From Acidimicrobiaceae bacterium (lineage in GTDB: Bacteria > Actinomycetota > Acidimicrobiia > Acidimicrobiales > RAAP-2), in NCBI GenBank assembly GCA_027306525.1, contig DAHUZM010000034.1, forward strand, positions 1 to 34,490: a stretch of 34,490 nt of DNA, read 5' to 3'. Below the pieces are notes generated by a model, which was not told the DNA's origin, ran no database searches, and saw nothing but the letters and a program-made list of their open reading frames with translations. Position numbers and translations under genes: made by a program. Shown here piece after piece: positions 8,315 to 18,475 of this stretch (position 1 is the stretch's first letter; each line of letters starts with the position of its first letter).

Positions 8315-9400
8315 ATGGTCGTCGCGCGCCACCGGGTCGCACTGGTCGGCTACGGACTCGCCGGACGGGTGTTCCACGCGCCATTGATCGCGGCCACGCG
8401 GAAGCTCGAGCTCGCAGCGATCGTGACCGCCAACCCCGACCGGGTCGCTCGGGCGCGTCAGGATTACCCAGGCGTCGAGGTCTTGGCCGACACGACGTCG
8501 CTCTTCTCGGGATCTCGACACATCGACCTCGTTGTCGTCGCGACTCCCAACGAAGCGCACGTGCCAGTCGCGCTCGAGAGCATCGCCGCGCACGTTGCCG
8601 TCGTGGTCGACAAGCCGCTCGCCCCGAGCTCCGATGCGGCGCTCGAACTGATCGCTCGTGCCGGTGGCGCCGGGGTCTTGTTGAGCGTCTTCCAGAACCG
8701 TCGCTACGACGGAGACTTCCTCACGCTGCGCCGCCTCATCCAGAGCGGACGCCTCGGGCGCATCCAACGCTTCGAGTCACGATTCGAGCGTTGGCGCCCG
8801 GTGGTCGATCCGACACGCTGGCGGGAGGATCCCGACCCCGCCCGCGCCGGTGGGTTGCTCTTCGACCTCGGTGCCCACCTGATCGACCAGGCACTCGTGC
8901 TCTTCGGCCCGGCAAGGCGCGTGTACGCCGAGCTCGACGTCCGGCGCAGCGGCGCGGCGGTCGACGACGAGACCTTCGTCGCGATCACCCATGTGAGCGG
9001 CGTCCGCAGCCACCTCTTCGCGAGCGCAGTCGCCGGCCTGCCCGGCCCGCGCTTCTCGGTCTCAGGCGACCGGGCGGGCTACCGAAAACCCGGGATGGAC
9101 GTCCAAGAGAGCCAGCTCAACAAGGGACTTCGACCCGGAGACGCCGGCTGGGGGGTCGAGGACCCCGCCTTGAGCGGCCTGCTCGGCGCCGGTGAGGAAG
9201 TGGAGAGCATTCCGACCGCGCCCGGGTCCTACGAGACCTTCTACGGCGAGATGGCCGTCGCACTCGAGGGAGGGGGCCCGGTGCCCGTCGACCCCAACGA
9301 CGCGCTCGCGACCCTACGCGTGATCGAAGCGGCACGCGAGTCCGCCGTCACGCGACGCGTCGTCGAGCTCGGACGCCAGGTCCGCGGCGCCCCGGGGTGA
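8315..9400 (+). CDS. Gfo/Idh/MocA-family NAD(P)-dependent oxidoreductase
   Basis: A 361-residue dehydrogenase of the glucose-fructose oxidoreductase / inositol 2-dehydrogenase / MocA family, which oxidises or reduces sugars, sugar acids or inositols. The Rossmann start VALVGYGLAGRVFHAPLI is followed by VVVATPNEAHVPVALESIAA and the EKP-like motif VVVDKPLAPS, where Asp replaces the usual Glu before the catalytic Lys. GGLLFDLGAHLIDQALVLFG is the C-terminal-domain motif with the catalytic-type Asp and His. The ATG at 8315 gives the normal short lead to the nucleotide-binding loop. Its stop lies 14 bases from the convergent stop of the gluconokinase-LarA fusion, so it may belong to the same sugar-acid locus, though on the other strand. 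The substrate is not known. Confidence 0.88.
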   Translation: MVVARHRVALVGYGLAGRVFHAPLIAATRKLELAAIVTANPDRVARARQDYPGVEVLADTTSLFSGSRHIDLVVVATPNEAHVPVALESIAAHVAVVVDKPLAPSSDAALELIARAGGAGVLLSVFQNRRYDGDFLTLRRLIQSGRLGRIQRFESRFERWRPVVDPTRWREDPDPARAGGLLFDLGAHLIDQALVLFGPARRVYAELDVRRSGAAVDDETFVAITHVSGVRSHLFASAVAGLPGPRFSVSGDRAGYRKPGMDVQESQLNKGLRPGDAGWGVEDPALSGLLGAGEEVESIPTAPGSYETFYGEMAVALEGGGPVPVDPNDALATLRVIEAARESAVTRRVVELGRQVRGAPG

Positions 9401-9414
9401 CCGAGCTGCAGAAC

Positions 9415-11241
9415 TCACCCGTCGATGGGACGTGACGTCCAGAGCCCGAGAGCCGGCTGTGCGATGTGCTGGAAGGGCCCACCTTTCGAATCGGTGCGGG
9501 GACCACTGACACTCCCCCCGCCGACGCCGAGCCGCGCCAGCTCGGCTCCGAGCGGCCGCCACTCGTAGCCCACACCCTCGACTGCCTCCCTGCTCAGGCC
9601 ACCCGAGGCGGGATCGGTGCAGTAGACGATCCGAAAGCGGCCCTCGGAGCTCCCCTGGATCAGGTGGCCGGCCGCCCCCAGATTCGAGGCCAGCTCCGGG
9701 TCGCTCGCCATGGCGTCGCGAACGACCGCTGTGCCTCGGTAGCCATGGCGCCGGATCAGCCCGTCGAGTGCGTCGTCTTCGCCAAAGCGCGTGACGCCCG
9801 GCGCGAGGACGACCAGCTCGCCACCGTCGGCGACGGCCATCCGGGTCCGGTACACCGCCTTGTTGGCGAGCCAGGTGGAACGGAACTCCTCCCCGTCCAG
9901 CCAACACGACACGCGCTCGAAGGGCTCGGTGACCTCTGCGATGTTGGTGCTCGCCGAGAGAGCCGCGGCGGCCCGGAAGGCCGCGCCGCCAGTCTCGGCC
10001 GACCCACCGCGTCCCGCGAACAGCCCGCGCTGGACGACCCCATCAGTCGTGCTCTCCATGACGGTGAGCAGCCAGAGCACTCGTAGGCGAGGAGCGAGCA
10101 GGCGGTCGAAGGCTGCGTCGACCACGTCGCGCACCGGCGTCCACACACGACCCATCACCTCCTCGATACCGCACAGCGCGCTCATGAGGTGCGTCGCGTT
10201 GATCGTTCCGGCGCCACCCAGCCCGATCACGAGGTTCTTCGTGAAGTTCGCCATGCCGATCACCTCGTGCGGCAGCACCTGTCCGACGGACACGACCGCA
10301 TCCCACGGCTCGAACAGGGCGGTGTCGACCTCGACGGGCACCCGATCGGACGACCGGGAGGCCGAGGCCGCCGCCACCTCGGCACCGGAGATCTCGCCCA
10401 CCCGCTCGAGGCCCTGGCGCCACCGGTGCGCGCGCAGACGCCCGGCGGGCACGCGACCCCCGAAGAGCCGGTCCGCGTCCGGAGGGTCCAGGGGACGGTG
10501 GGTCCCGGTCGCCGGCAGCACCGTCACATCGCATCCGGCGGCCGAGAGCTCGGAGAAGACCGAGGCGCCGATCTCTCCAGCACCACTGCGTGCCCGGGTG
10601 GCATCCGGCGGGACGACCAGGATCCGCCGAGCGCCGCCTTCGAGCACGTCGGCCCGGACCAACTCCCTCACGAGCGCGTCCACCTCCCCCGACCCGAGGA
10701 CCCGTTCGATCGAGCCATCGGCGAGCAGTGGTGACACGGCAACGCCGGGCCGCACGTGCTCGAGCGCTCCCTGTGCCCGCATCACCACCTGGGGGGGCGG
10801 CCCCGCGGCATCTACGCGCGCGACGTCGGTCTCCTGGGGCGCCGGTGGTTCAAGGGTCGCGAACTGGCCGTCGACCATGCCCGCCTTCATGAAGTGCCCG
10901 CCACGGTGCTCGAGCCGGCGTCTCGCCTCGCCTGCGGTGACGACGAGGTAGACGAAGCGGACGCCCTCGGCCCTGCGCAAGGCGTCCCGATAGCTGCGTC
11001 GCAGGGCCGAGCACGCCACGACCACCGCGTCGGAGGATCGCAGGGTGCTCCGGACCGCGGCCAGCCAGGGCCAGCGGTCCTCGTCGTCGAGCGGTCTGCC
11101 GGCCACCATCTTGGCGACGTTGGCCGGCGGATGGAGCTGGTCGCCGTCGACGAAGGCCGAGCGGCGGCGCGTGGCCAGCTCGAGGCCGACGGTCGACTTG
11201 CCCGATCCGGCCACGCCCATCACAACGATCCGGTCCGTCAC
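9415..11241 (-). CDS. gntK: Gluconokinase fused to a LarA-type nickel-pincer epimerase
   Basis: A 608-residue two-domain protein. Residues 4-165 are a GntK-type gluconokinase: P-loop GVAGSGKST at 9-17, FVDGDQLHPPANVAKMVAG, DDEDRWPWL, and CSALRRSYRD. It phosphorylates D-gluconate to 6-phosphogluconate. Residues about 195-608 are a LarA/DUF2088 domain: PPDATRARSGAG, LPATGTHRPLDP, then VLPHEVIGMANFTKNLVIGL and GGAGTINATHLMS. H248, H325, K335 and H351 match LarA H108, H174, K184 and H200; the H-K spacing (10) and K-H spacing (16) are exactly those of lactate racemase, so the nickel-pincer nucleotide should bind. A GTG at 11241, two bases after the uxaC stop, is chosen over the track start at 11292 because it gives the usual gluconokinase N-terminus. 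The likely job of the LarA domain is D-mannonate to D-gluconate epimerisation, inferred from neighbours. Confidence 0.88.
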   Translation of the reverse strand: MTDRIVVMGVAGSGKSTVGLELATRRRSAFVDGDQLHPPANVAKMVAGRPLDDEDRWPWLAAVRSTLRSSDAVVVACSALRRSYRDALRRAEGVRFVYLVVTAGEARRRLEHRGGHFMKAGMVDGQFATLEPPAPQETDVARVDAAGPPPQVVMRAQGALEHVRPGVAVSPLLADGSIERVLGSGEVDALVRELVRADVLEGGARRILVVPPDATRARSGAGEIGASVFSELSAAGCDVTVLPATGTHRPLDPPDADRLFGGRVPAGRLRAHRWRQGLERVGEISGAEVAAASASRSSDRVPVEVDTALFEPWDAVVSVGQVLPHEVIGMANFTKNLVIGLGGAGTINATHLMSALCGIEEVMGRVWTPVRDVVDAAFDRLLAPRLRVLWLLTVMESTTDGVVQRGLFAGRGGSAETGGAAFRAAAALSASTNIAEVTEPFERVSCWLDGEEFRSTWLANKAVYRTRMAVADGGELVVLAPGVTRFGEDDALDGLIRRHGYRGTAVVRDAMASDPELASNLGAAGHLIQGSSEGRFRIVYCTDPASGGLSREAVEGVGYEWRPLGAELARLGVGGGSVSGPRTDSKGGPFQHIAQPALGLWTSRPIDG

Positions 11242-11243
11242 GT

Positions 11244-12665
11244 TCAGGCCTGAGCGCCGCACCCGAAGAACGCCCGGGCGTTGGCGCAGCACACATCATG
11301 GACCACTTCGGCGAGCCGGGCCCGGTCAGGGGGAATCCGACCCTCGTCCACCAGGCGGCCGACGAACGCGCAGAGCACGCGCCGGAACACCTCGTGACGC
11401 ACCATCGAGAGGACCGAACGGGAATCGGTCACCATGCCGACGAAGGCTCCGAGCTGACCGACGGCTGCGAGGCAGGCCAGGTGCGCCTCGATGCCCTCCT
11501 CGTGGTCGTTGAACCACCACGGTGGCCCCCACTGCACGAGCCCGCGGACCCCGGGCCGCGCGAAGGCGCCCGCCAAGGCGGCGAACACGGTTCCCTGGGC
11601 CGGATGAAGGTTGAAGAGCACGCTGCGAGGCAGGCACCCCGACGACTCGAGGTTGGCGAGGAGGCGCCGCAGGCCCGGCTCTTGAGGGAGGTCGGTCACC
11701 GCGTCACCGCCTACGTCTCGGCCGACGATCGCGGCGAGCCGCGGCGAGGCGTCGCGTCGTGCCCCCAGGTGCAGCTGGAACACCCGGTCGTTCGCTTTGG
11801 CGTGGCGGGCCGCCAACCAGAGCACCTCGAGCGCGAGGGCGTCGCGCTGCTCGCCCGACGGTTTCCGGCCCTGACGGGCCAAACGGACCGCCTCATCGGC
11901 GAGCCGTTCGTCACGCTCGCGATCGGGCACGCAGAGGAGCCCATGATCACTGCCGAGCCCACCGGCCCTCGCGAACCGCGCCAACGACGCTTCGAGGGCC
12001 GCGACGAGCGACGGGAGGTCCCCGACGCCGAGCCCGGTCACGTCCTCGAGGCGCTCGACCCACACGTTCCAGGCGTGCGGGTCGGGGAGCAGCCCGAGCA
12101 CCTCGTCCGGGCGCCAGGTCGGCACGACCGCCGGCATTCCCGGCTGCCCCGCCTCGCGCAGCTCCGCGTGTGCCAGGAGATCGTCGCCGGGGTCGTCGGT
12201 GGTTGCGAGCAGCTCCACGCCGAAGCGAGCGAGAAGGGATCGTGTCGAAAGACCCGTCAGCTGCCGGTTCGCCTCGTCCCAGATCTCCCGGGCGCTCCCG
12301 GGATGCAGGGCGACGTCGACGCCGAAGACCCGGCGGAGCGCGAGGTGACCCCAGAGATAGAGCGGGCTGCCGATCAGCCTCGGCATCGTGGCCGCCCACG
12401 CCGCAAAGGTGTCCCAGGGGTCCGCGCCGCCCGTCACCAGCGTCTCATCGACGCCCGCGAGCCGCATGGCGCGCCACGTGTAGTGGTCCTCGGTGAGCCA
12501 GAGCTCGCTCAACGTCGTGTAGACGCGGTCGGCCGCCACGTCGGCCGCGCGTAGGTGACTGTGGAAGTCGATGATCGGACAGCCGACCGCCGTCCCGTGA
12601 AAGAGCTCCCGGGCGGTCGACGTCGACAGCAGGACGTCTTCGCCCACGAACATGCCGGCCTCCAT
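11244..12665 (-). CDS. uxaC: Uronate isomerase (glucuronate/galacturonate isomerase)
   Basis: A 473-residue uronate isomerase of the amidohydrolase superfamily, close in length to E. coli UxaC. It interconverts D-glucuronate and D-fructuronate, and D-galacturonate and D-tagaturonate. Visible motifs are IIDFHSHLRA with metal-site H35 and H37, ELLATTDDPGDDL, VFQLHLGARRD, QWGPPWWFNDHEEGIEAHL, and the C-terminal MVTDSRSVLSMVRHEVFRR and HDVCCANARAFFG. Its ATG overlaps the stop of the upstream SDR gene by one base (TGATG), and its own stop is two bases before the fusion gene, so the three are almost certainly co-transcribed and translationally coupled. It would be the first step of the hexuronate route. 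Confidence 0.95.
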   Translation of the reverse strand: MEAGMFVGEDVLLSTSTARELFHGTAVGCPIIDFHSHLRAADVAADRVYTTLSELWLTEDHYTWRAMRLAGVDETLVTGGADPWDTFAAWAATMPRLIGSPLYLWGHLALRRVFGVDVALHPGSAREIWDEANRQLTGLSTRSLLARFGVELLATTDDPGDDLLAHAELREAGQPGMPAVVPTWRPDEVLGLLPDPHAWNVWVERLEDVTGLGVGDLPSLVAALEASLARFARAGGLGSDHGLLCVPDRERDERLADEAVRLARQGRKPSGEQRDALALEVLWLAARHAKANDRVFQLHLGARRDASPRLAAIVGRDVGGDAVTDLPQEPGLRRLLANLESSGCLPRSVLFNLHPAQGTVFAALAGAFARPGVRGLVQWGPPWWFNDHEEGIEAHLACLAAVGQLGAFVGMVTDSRSVLSMVRHEVFRRVLCAFVGRLVDEGRIPPDRARLAEVVHDVCCANARAFFGCGAQA

Positions 12666-13459
12666 CAGATGCTCACGGTGCTGAAGCCGCCGTCGACCAC
12701 GACCTCGGCCCCGGTGATGAAGCGCCCGGCGTCACCGGCGAGGAGCAGCGCCGCTCCGGCGAGATCCTCGGGCATCCCCAGACGACCGAGGGGGGTATGA
12801 CCGACGATCGCCTCGATCCGTTTCTCATCGAGCAGCCGCCGGTTCTGCTCGGCAGGCATGAAGCCGGGCACGAGCAGATTGCAGCGGATGCCGAAAGGGC
12901 CCCACTCACGGGCCAGGTTCTTCGTGAGGTTGTGCACGGCGGCCTTGGCCATCGCATAGGTGAAGACCCGCGAGAGAGGAGACATCGCTGCCATGCTCCC
13001 CAGATTGATCACGCTTGCGCCGGTGCCTTCCGCTGTCGCCCTCGCCACGAAGTACCGTCCGAACTCCTGACAGCTGCGGACCACCGCCAGCTGGTCGACG
13101 GCCACGATGCGATCCAGCTCATCGTCGGAGATCTCGAGGAACGCCGTGCCCGAATTCATGCCCGCTCCGTTCACGAGCACGTCGACGCGACCATGGGACA
13201 CGAGGACGCGTTCGACGAGGCCGGTGAGCTCCTCGCGTCTCGTGGCGTCACACCGCTCGAAGCGCACGTCGGCGTGGGCGCCGGCCAGCCCCGCCGCCAC
13301 GGCCGCACCCCTGGCCTCGTCGCGCCCCACGACGACGGTTCGTGCGCCCGCATCGGCGAGCGTGGCGGCGATGCGCCGACCCAGCACACCGGTGCCGCCG
13401 ATCACGACCGCGACCCGATCATCGAGGCGGAACGACGGGGCCCCGCCCAGGCGGTCCAC
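12665..13459 (-). CDS. SDR-family fructuronate reductase (D-mannonate oxidoreductase)
   Basis: A 264-residue classical short-chain dehydrogenase. It has the cofactor loop VIGGTGVLGRRIA (20-31), VLVNGAGMNSG, and the catalytic set S155, Y168 and K172 in INLGSMAAMSPLSRVFTYAM-AK. The C-terminal LLVPGFMPAEQNRRLLDEKR and ITGAEVVVDGGFSTVSI are typical of SDR proteins annotated as D-mannonate oxidoreductase, which reduce D-fructuronate to D-mannonate in organisms lacking the polyol-dehydrogenase-type UxuB. The ORF track runs back to 13849 through Arg/Pro-rich shadow sequence. A GTG at 13459 gives the normal N-terminus, although no good Shine-Dalgarno precedes it and the message may be leaderless. It is the first gene of the operon with uxaC and the gluconokinase-LarA fusion and is divergent from an IMPase-like gene. 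The substrate is inferred from motif and context. Confidence 0.82.
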   Translation of the reverse strand: MDRLGGAPSFRLDDRVAVVIGGTGVLGRRIAATLADAGARTVVVGRDEARGAAVAAGLAGAHADVRFERCDATRREELTGLVERVLVSHGRVDVLVNGAGMNSGTAFLEISDDELDRIVAVDQLAVVRSCQEFGRYFVARATAEGTGASVINLGSMAAMSPLSRVFTYAMAKAAVHNLTKNLAREWGPFGIRCNLLVPGFMPAEQNRRLLDEKRIEAIVGHTPLGRLGMPEDLAGAALLLAGDAGRFITGAEVVVDGGFSTVSI

Positions 13460-13623
13460 GAGAGACGAGTGTACAGAGGGCCGCGCCCAGTGCTGCGGGC
13501 CACGCCCTCGTGACGGCCGACGAACCCCAAGCACCGCTCGACATCGGTCGACGAGATCGCTGAACTCGACGCGGGCGGACGTACCGGGTTTCACCGGGGG
13601 CCGCGGCTCGTCAAGATGGGCAG

Positions 13624-14394
13624 ATGAGCGAACTGCGCGCCGAGACCACCGCCGCCGCCTCCGCCGTGCGAGTTGCCCTGCGCATGGCGGCCCGGGGTCC
13701 CCGAGAGGTGCGCTCGAAGGGCGACCTCGACATCGTGACCGACGCCGACGTGGCCATCGAGGATTACCTACGTGGCGCGCTCGGGGATGCGGCCCCGCAC
13801 CCGGTGATCGGCGAGGAGCGCGGCGGCAGTGCGCCCGCGCAGGGCGCATATTGGCTGGTGGATCCGGTGTGCGGCACCACCAACTACGCCTCGCGCATCC
13901 CGCTGTTCGCCATCAACGTCGCGCTGGTGGAAGAGGGGAAGGTCACCGCCTCGGTCGTGGGCGACGGTTCCTCGGGCCGGCTCCTCGCCGCCGAGGCCGG
14001 CCGCGGTGCGTGGCACCTCGATGACCGGCGCCTCGACCCGCTGCGTGCGTCGACCGAGACCATGTTGGTGGACTTCGGCGCGTGGCCCGGGCCAGCGGAC
14101 GAGCGTCGGCGCTCGGCGCATATCGCGGCGAGCGCCATCGGCTCGGGCCGGTGGAACGTCCGCTGCTTCTCGAGCACCCTGTGTTTCGCGTACGTGGCGT
14201 CGGGCCAGATGGCCGGCTACGTGCTCTTCACGGCGCCCGACGTCATGCACACCGCCGCGGGCGCCCTGCTCGCGGCCGAGGCGGGTGCCGTGCTCACCGA
14301 CACCGAGGGCAGGCCCTGGGATCTCGATTCGCGCTCCTTTGTCGCCGCTGGGAGCGCGCAACTCCACGCGGAGCTTCTGGCGCTGTTCGGCTGA
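13624..14394 (+). CDS. Inositol-monophosphatase-family protein with an altered metal site
   Basis: A 256-residue member of the lithium-sensitive phosphatase superfamily (IMPase, FBPase-like), which normally removes phosphate from inositol or sugar phosphates with two or three Mg2+. The first metal motif is present (VIGEERGG, E65). The second, normally DPIDGTTNF, reads DPVCGTTNYA: D80 is kept but C83 replaces the second metal-binding Asp. The third motif, normally WDxAAG, reads PDVMHTAAG with D206 kept and the Trp lost. Length and fold elements are otherwise complete. The changes are unambiguous in the DNA (GATCCGGTGTGCGGC). It may be a phosphatase with altered metal use or a binding protein that has lost activity. 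It is divergent from the uronate operon, 164 bases away, and may share regulation with it. Confidence 0.85.
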   Translation: MSELRAETTAAASAVRVALRMAARGPREVRSKGDLDIVTDADVAIEDYLRGALGDAAPHPVIGEERGGSAPAQGAYWLVDPVCGTTNYASRIPLFAINVALVEEGKVTASVVGDGSSGRLLAAEAGRGAWHLDDRRLDPLRASTETMLVDFGAWPGPADERRRSAHIAASAIGSGRWNVRCFSSTLCFAYVASGQMAGYVLFTAPDVMHTAAGALLAAEAGAVLTDTEGRPWDLDSRSFVAAGSAQLHAELLALFG

Positions 14395-14407
14395 CCCACC
14401 GCCCGAG

Positions 14408-14426
14408 CGCGGCGCGCACCGCCGCG
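14408..14426. terminator. Bidirectional hairpin between convergent genes
   Basis: CGCGGCG and CGCCGCG form a perfect 7-bp stem around a 5-base loop in the 49-base gap between the stops of the IMPase-like gene and acs. There is no U-tract, as is common for actinobacterial terminators. The position between convergent genes supports a terminator for both strands. Confidence 0.5.
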
Positions 14427-14443
14427 GCCGTCGGCGACTCTGC

Positions 14444-16408
<1,965 letters not shown>

Positions 16409-16410
16409 GT

Positions 16411-17052
16411 TCAGTTCGCTCGCCTCAGTTCCAGTGGCTTTCCTACGTAGAGTACGTGTCGTCCGGCCATCCCGTTCACCACGCCTGCGGCCGAGGTGTA
16501 CCAGGCCGCGGCGGCCGTGATGACGCCGAGTACGCCGGCGGCCTTGAGGATGTTGGCACCCGAAGAGTTCCAGTTCCCGATCACGAGAAGGATCTCCGTG
16601 ATCTCAAGGGTGAGGAACACCATGAACACCGCCTGAGACACGAACAGGCTCCAGAGCAGCAGGTAGGTGTTGATGATCAAGAACCCGAGGACGATCCAGC
16701 CCAGGTCGTTGTTGGCGATCGCCACCGACTTGGCGCCCGGTGCCACCAGTTCGGCCCACAGGCCGAGGCCGATCCAGAAGCCGCCGTACGTCGAGAACGC
16801 CGTGGCGCCGAACACGTTGCGGTTCTTGAATTCCCACATACCGGCCAGGAGCTGGACCAGGCCGCCGTAGCCGAAGGCATATCCGAGCCATTCGTTGCCG
16901 GTTCCCCGGATCCAGTGGGCGTTCGCCGCCGACAACAAGAACGTCGTCAGTGCGAAGCCCGCCAGGCCCAGCGGCGCAGGATCGGCGATTGGCGGAAGGG
17001 CCGTGACCTCCACCGACTGCGCGGCGCGGTCACCGCCCATCGTCATCGACAT
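16411..17052 (-). CDS. satP: Acetate/succinate transporter of the GPR1/FUN34/YaaH family
   Basis: A 213-residue membrane protein with six predicted helices, of the AceTr family (E. coli SatP/YaaH, yeast Ady2), which takes up acetate and sometimes succinate. The family signature near the N-terminus is present as ADPAPLGLAGFALTTFLLS (usual NPAPLGLxGF, with Asp for Asn). Others are YGGLVQLLAGMWEFKNRNVF and ATAFSTYGGFWIGLGLW, both typical. The ORF track extends to 17412, but the ATG at 17052 has a purine-rich GGAGGGGGTGGAG just upstream and gives the normal length. It is first in an operon with acs and is divergent from a LytS/LytTR system with a second acetate-type transporter. Confidence 0.9.
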   Translation of the reverse strand: MSMTMGGDRAAQSVEVTALPPIADPAPLGLAGFALTTFLLSAANAHWIRGTGNEWLGYAFGYGGLVQLLAGMWEFKNRNVFGATAFSTYGGFWIGLGLWAELVAPGAKSVAIANNDLGWIVLGFLIINTYLLLWSLFVSQAVFMVFLTLEITEILLVIGNWNSSGANILKAAGVLGVITAAAAWYTSAAGVVNGMAGRHVLYVGKPLELRRAN

Positions 17053-17299
17053 GTCTCCACCCCCTCCGGCCCGTGGCCGGTCTCGTCGCTGCCGGGTCTC
17101 CCAGCAGCCATGGCGGATACTGCGGCCCGGCCCACCTCGTGGCAAGGCGTCGTCGTCGAGCGGCCGGAGCCGTCGCCAAGCGGTCGACGAACGGTCAGGT
17201 TCGAGCGACGAGCGGCGCTGCCCCGAGCCGACCGGCGGGGCTCGTGGCAGACTCTTGGGTGACGCGGCCCTCACCGCGGAGGCCGCTCCGGGGGAGACC

Positions 17300-18475
17300 A
17301 TGAGAGAGGCCTTGTGGTTGTCGCTGATCGTCGCGGTCCTCGTGATCGGCAGCGTCGCGTGGTTCGCCCTGCGCGGCGGCCGGCATCTCGGCACCCCGAC
17401 CCAGCGCGCCACCTATGAGGCTCTCCACACGGCCAGCCTCGCCGCTCTGGCACTGCGCGCCGGGCTGAGCCACGACAGCGCGGCGCGAGCGGTCCCGCAC
17501 CTGCGCACCCTCCTCGGCGCACGGGGCGCCGCCCTGGCGGACCTCGGAGGCACCCTCGCCAGCGACAACGTCGACGAGGGGCACGCGGCGCTCCTCGACG
17601 CCCCGGTGCATGCCGCCATGTCGAGTGGGCGGCCCCAGACCCTCGCCCCCGAAGAGCACGCCTGTGGCGACTCGGGCTGCCCGCTCGAGGGCGGCGTCGT
17701 CGTGCCGATCCAGGTGGACGGTGTCGTGGTCGGCGCGCTGGCCTCCACGGGCCCGGCCAGCTCGGCCGGACAGCTCCGCCTCGCCGGTGAGGTCGCGCAG
17801 TTCGTGTCGAGGCACCTCGAGCTCGCCGAGCTCGACCGGTCCCGGCGTCGCGCCGACCAAGCCGAGCTTCGCTTCCTGCGCGCACAGATCTCACCGCACT
17901 TCATCTACAACGCGCTCAGCGCGATCGAGTCCTTCGTGCGGACCGACCCCGAGCGGGCGCGCGAGCTCTTGATCGGGTTCGCCGACTTCACCCGCTACAG
18001 CTTCCGGAGCCACGGCCAATTCGTGACGATGGCCGAGGAGCTGCGGTTGGTCGACACCTATCTCGACCTCGAGCGGGCGCGCTTCAGCGACCGGCTTTCG
18101 ATCACCTTGCGGGTGGCGCCCGAGGTGCTGAGCGTCGTGCTCCCCTCGCTCGTGCTCCAACCTCTCGTCGAGAACGCCGTGCGCCACGGCATCGAGCCGA
18201 GCGAACGCTCGGGCAAGCTGTCCATCGTCATCGCGGATGCCGACAGCGAGGCGGTCGTGAGCATCGAAGACGACGGCGTCGGCGCCGATCCCACCTACCT
18301 CGGCCGCGTGCTCTCGGGGACGAGCCAGGGACCGGGGATCGGTCTGCACAACGTGGACGAGCGGCTGCGCGCGGTGTTCGGCGAGGACTACGGGCTCACG
18401 ATCGAGACCGCCGTGGGAGCGGGCACCAAGGTGCAGATGCGCATCCCGAAGTTCCATGCCGGGGTGCACGTGTAG
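17300..18475 (+). CDS. LytS/BtsS-type sensor histidine kinase with GAF-like domain
   Basis: A 391-residue sensor kinase of the LytS (His_kinase, HPK8) family. Residues 5-24 form one membrane helix; about 40-170 look like a GAF sensor domain with GALASTGPASSAGQLRLAGE near its end. The H-box LRAQISPHFIYNALSAIE carries phospho-acceptor H200. The N-box LVLQPLVENAVRHGIEPS and the G-box GVGADPTYLG plus GPGIGLHNVDERL bind ATP. LytS proteins usually have five or more membrane helices, so a single helix and a mainly cytoplasmic sensor is a reduced form; C122 and C127 (ACGDSGC) in the GAF part could be redox- or metal-sensitive. The ATG at 17300 follows GGGGAG. The next gene is its response regulator, starting at the next base. 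Confidence 0.88.
   Translation: MREALWLSLIVAVLVIGSVAWFALRGGRHLGTPTQRATYEALHTASLAALALRAGLSHDSAARAVPHLRTLLGARGAALADLGGTLASDNVDEGHAALLDAPVHAAMSSGRPQTLAPEEHACGDSGCPLEGGVVVPIQVDGVVVGALASTGPASSAGQLRLAGEVAQFVSRHLELAELDRSRRRADQAELRFLRAQISPHFIYNALSAIESFVRTDPERARELLIGFADFTRYSFRSHGQFVTMAEELRLVDTYLDLERARFSDRLSITLRVAPEVLSVVLPSLVLQPLVENAVRHGIEPSERSGKLSIVIADADSEAVVSIEDDGVGADPTYLGRVLSGTSQGPGIGLHNVDERLRAVFGEDYGLTIETAVGAGTKVQMRIPKFHAGVHV

Noticed and set aside
9415-11292. The fusion as two separate genes or a frameshift artefact
   Set aside because: The frame is uninterrupted, both domains are complete, and the linker has no good internal start with a ribosome binding site. Read-level confirmation would still help.
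12665-13849. The long N-terminal extension of the SDR ORF (about 130 residues)
   Set aside because: It is Arg/Pro-rich low-complexity sequence antisense to the IMPase-like gene and its promoter region; the normal SDR N-terminus starts at the GTG at 13459.
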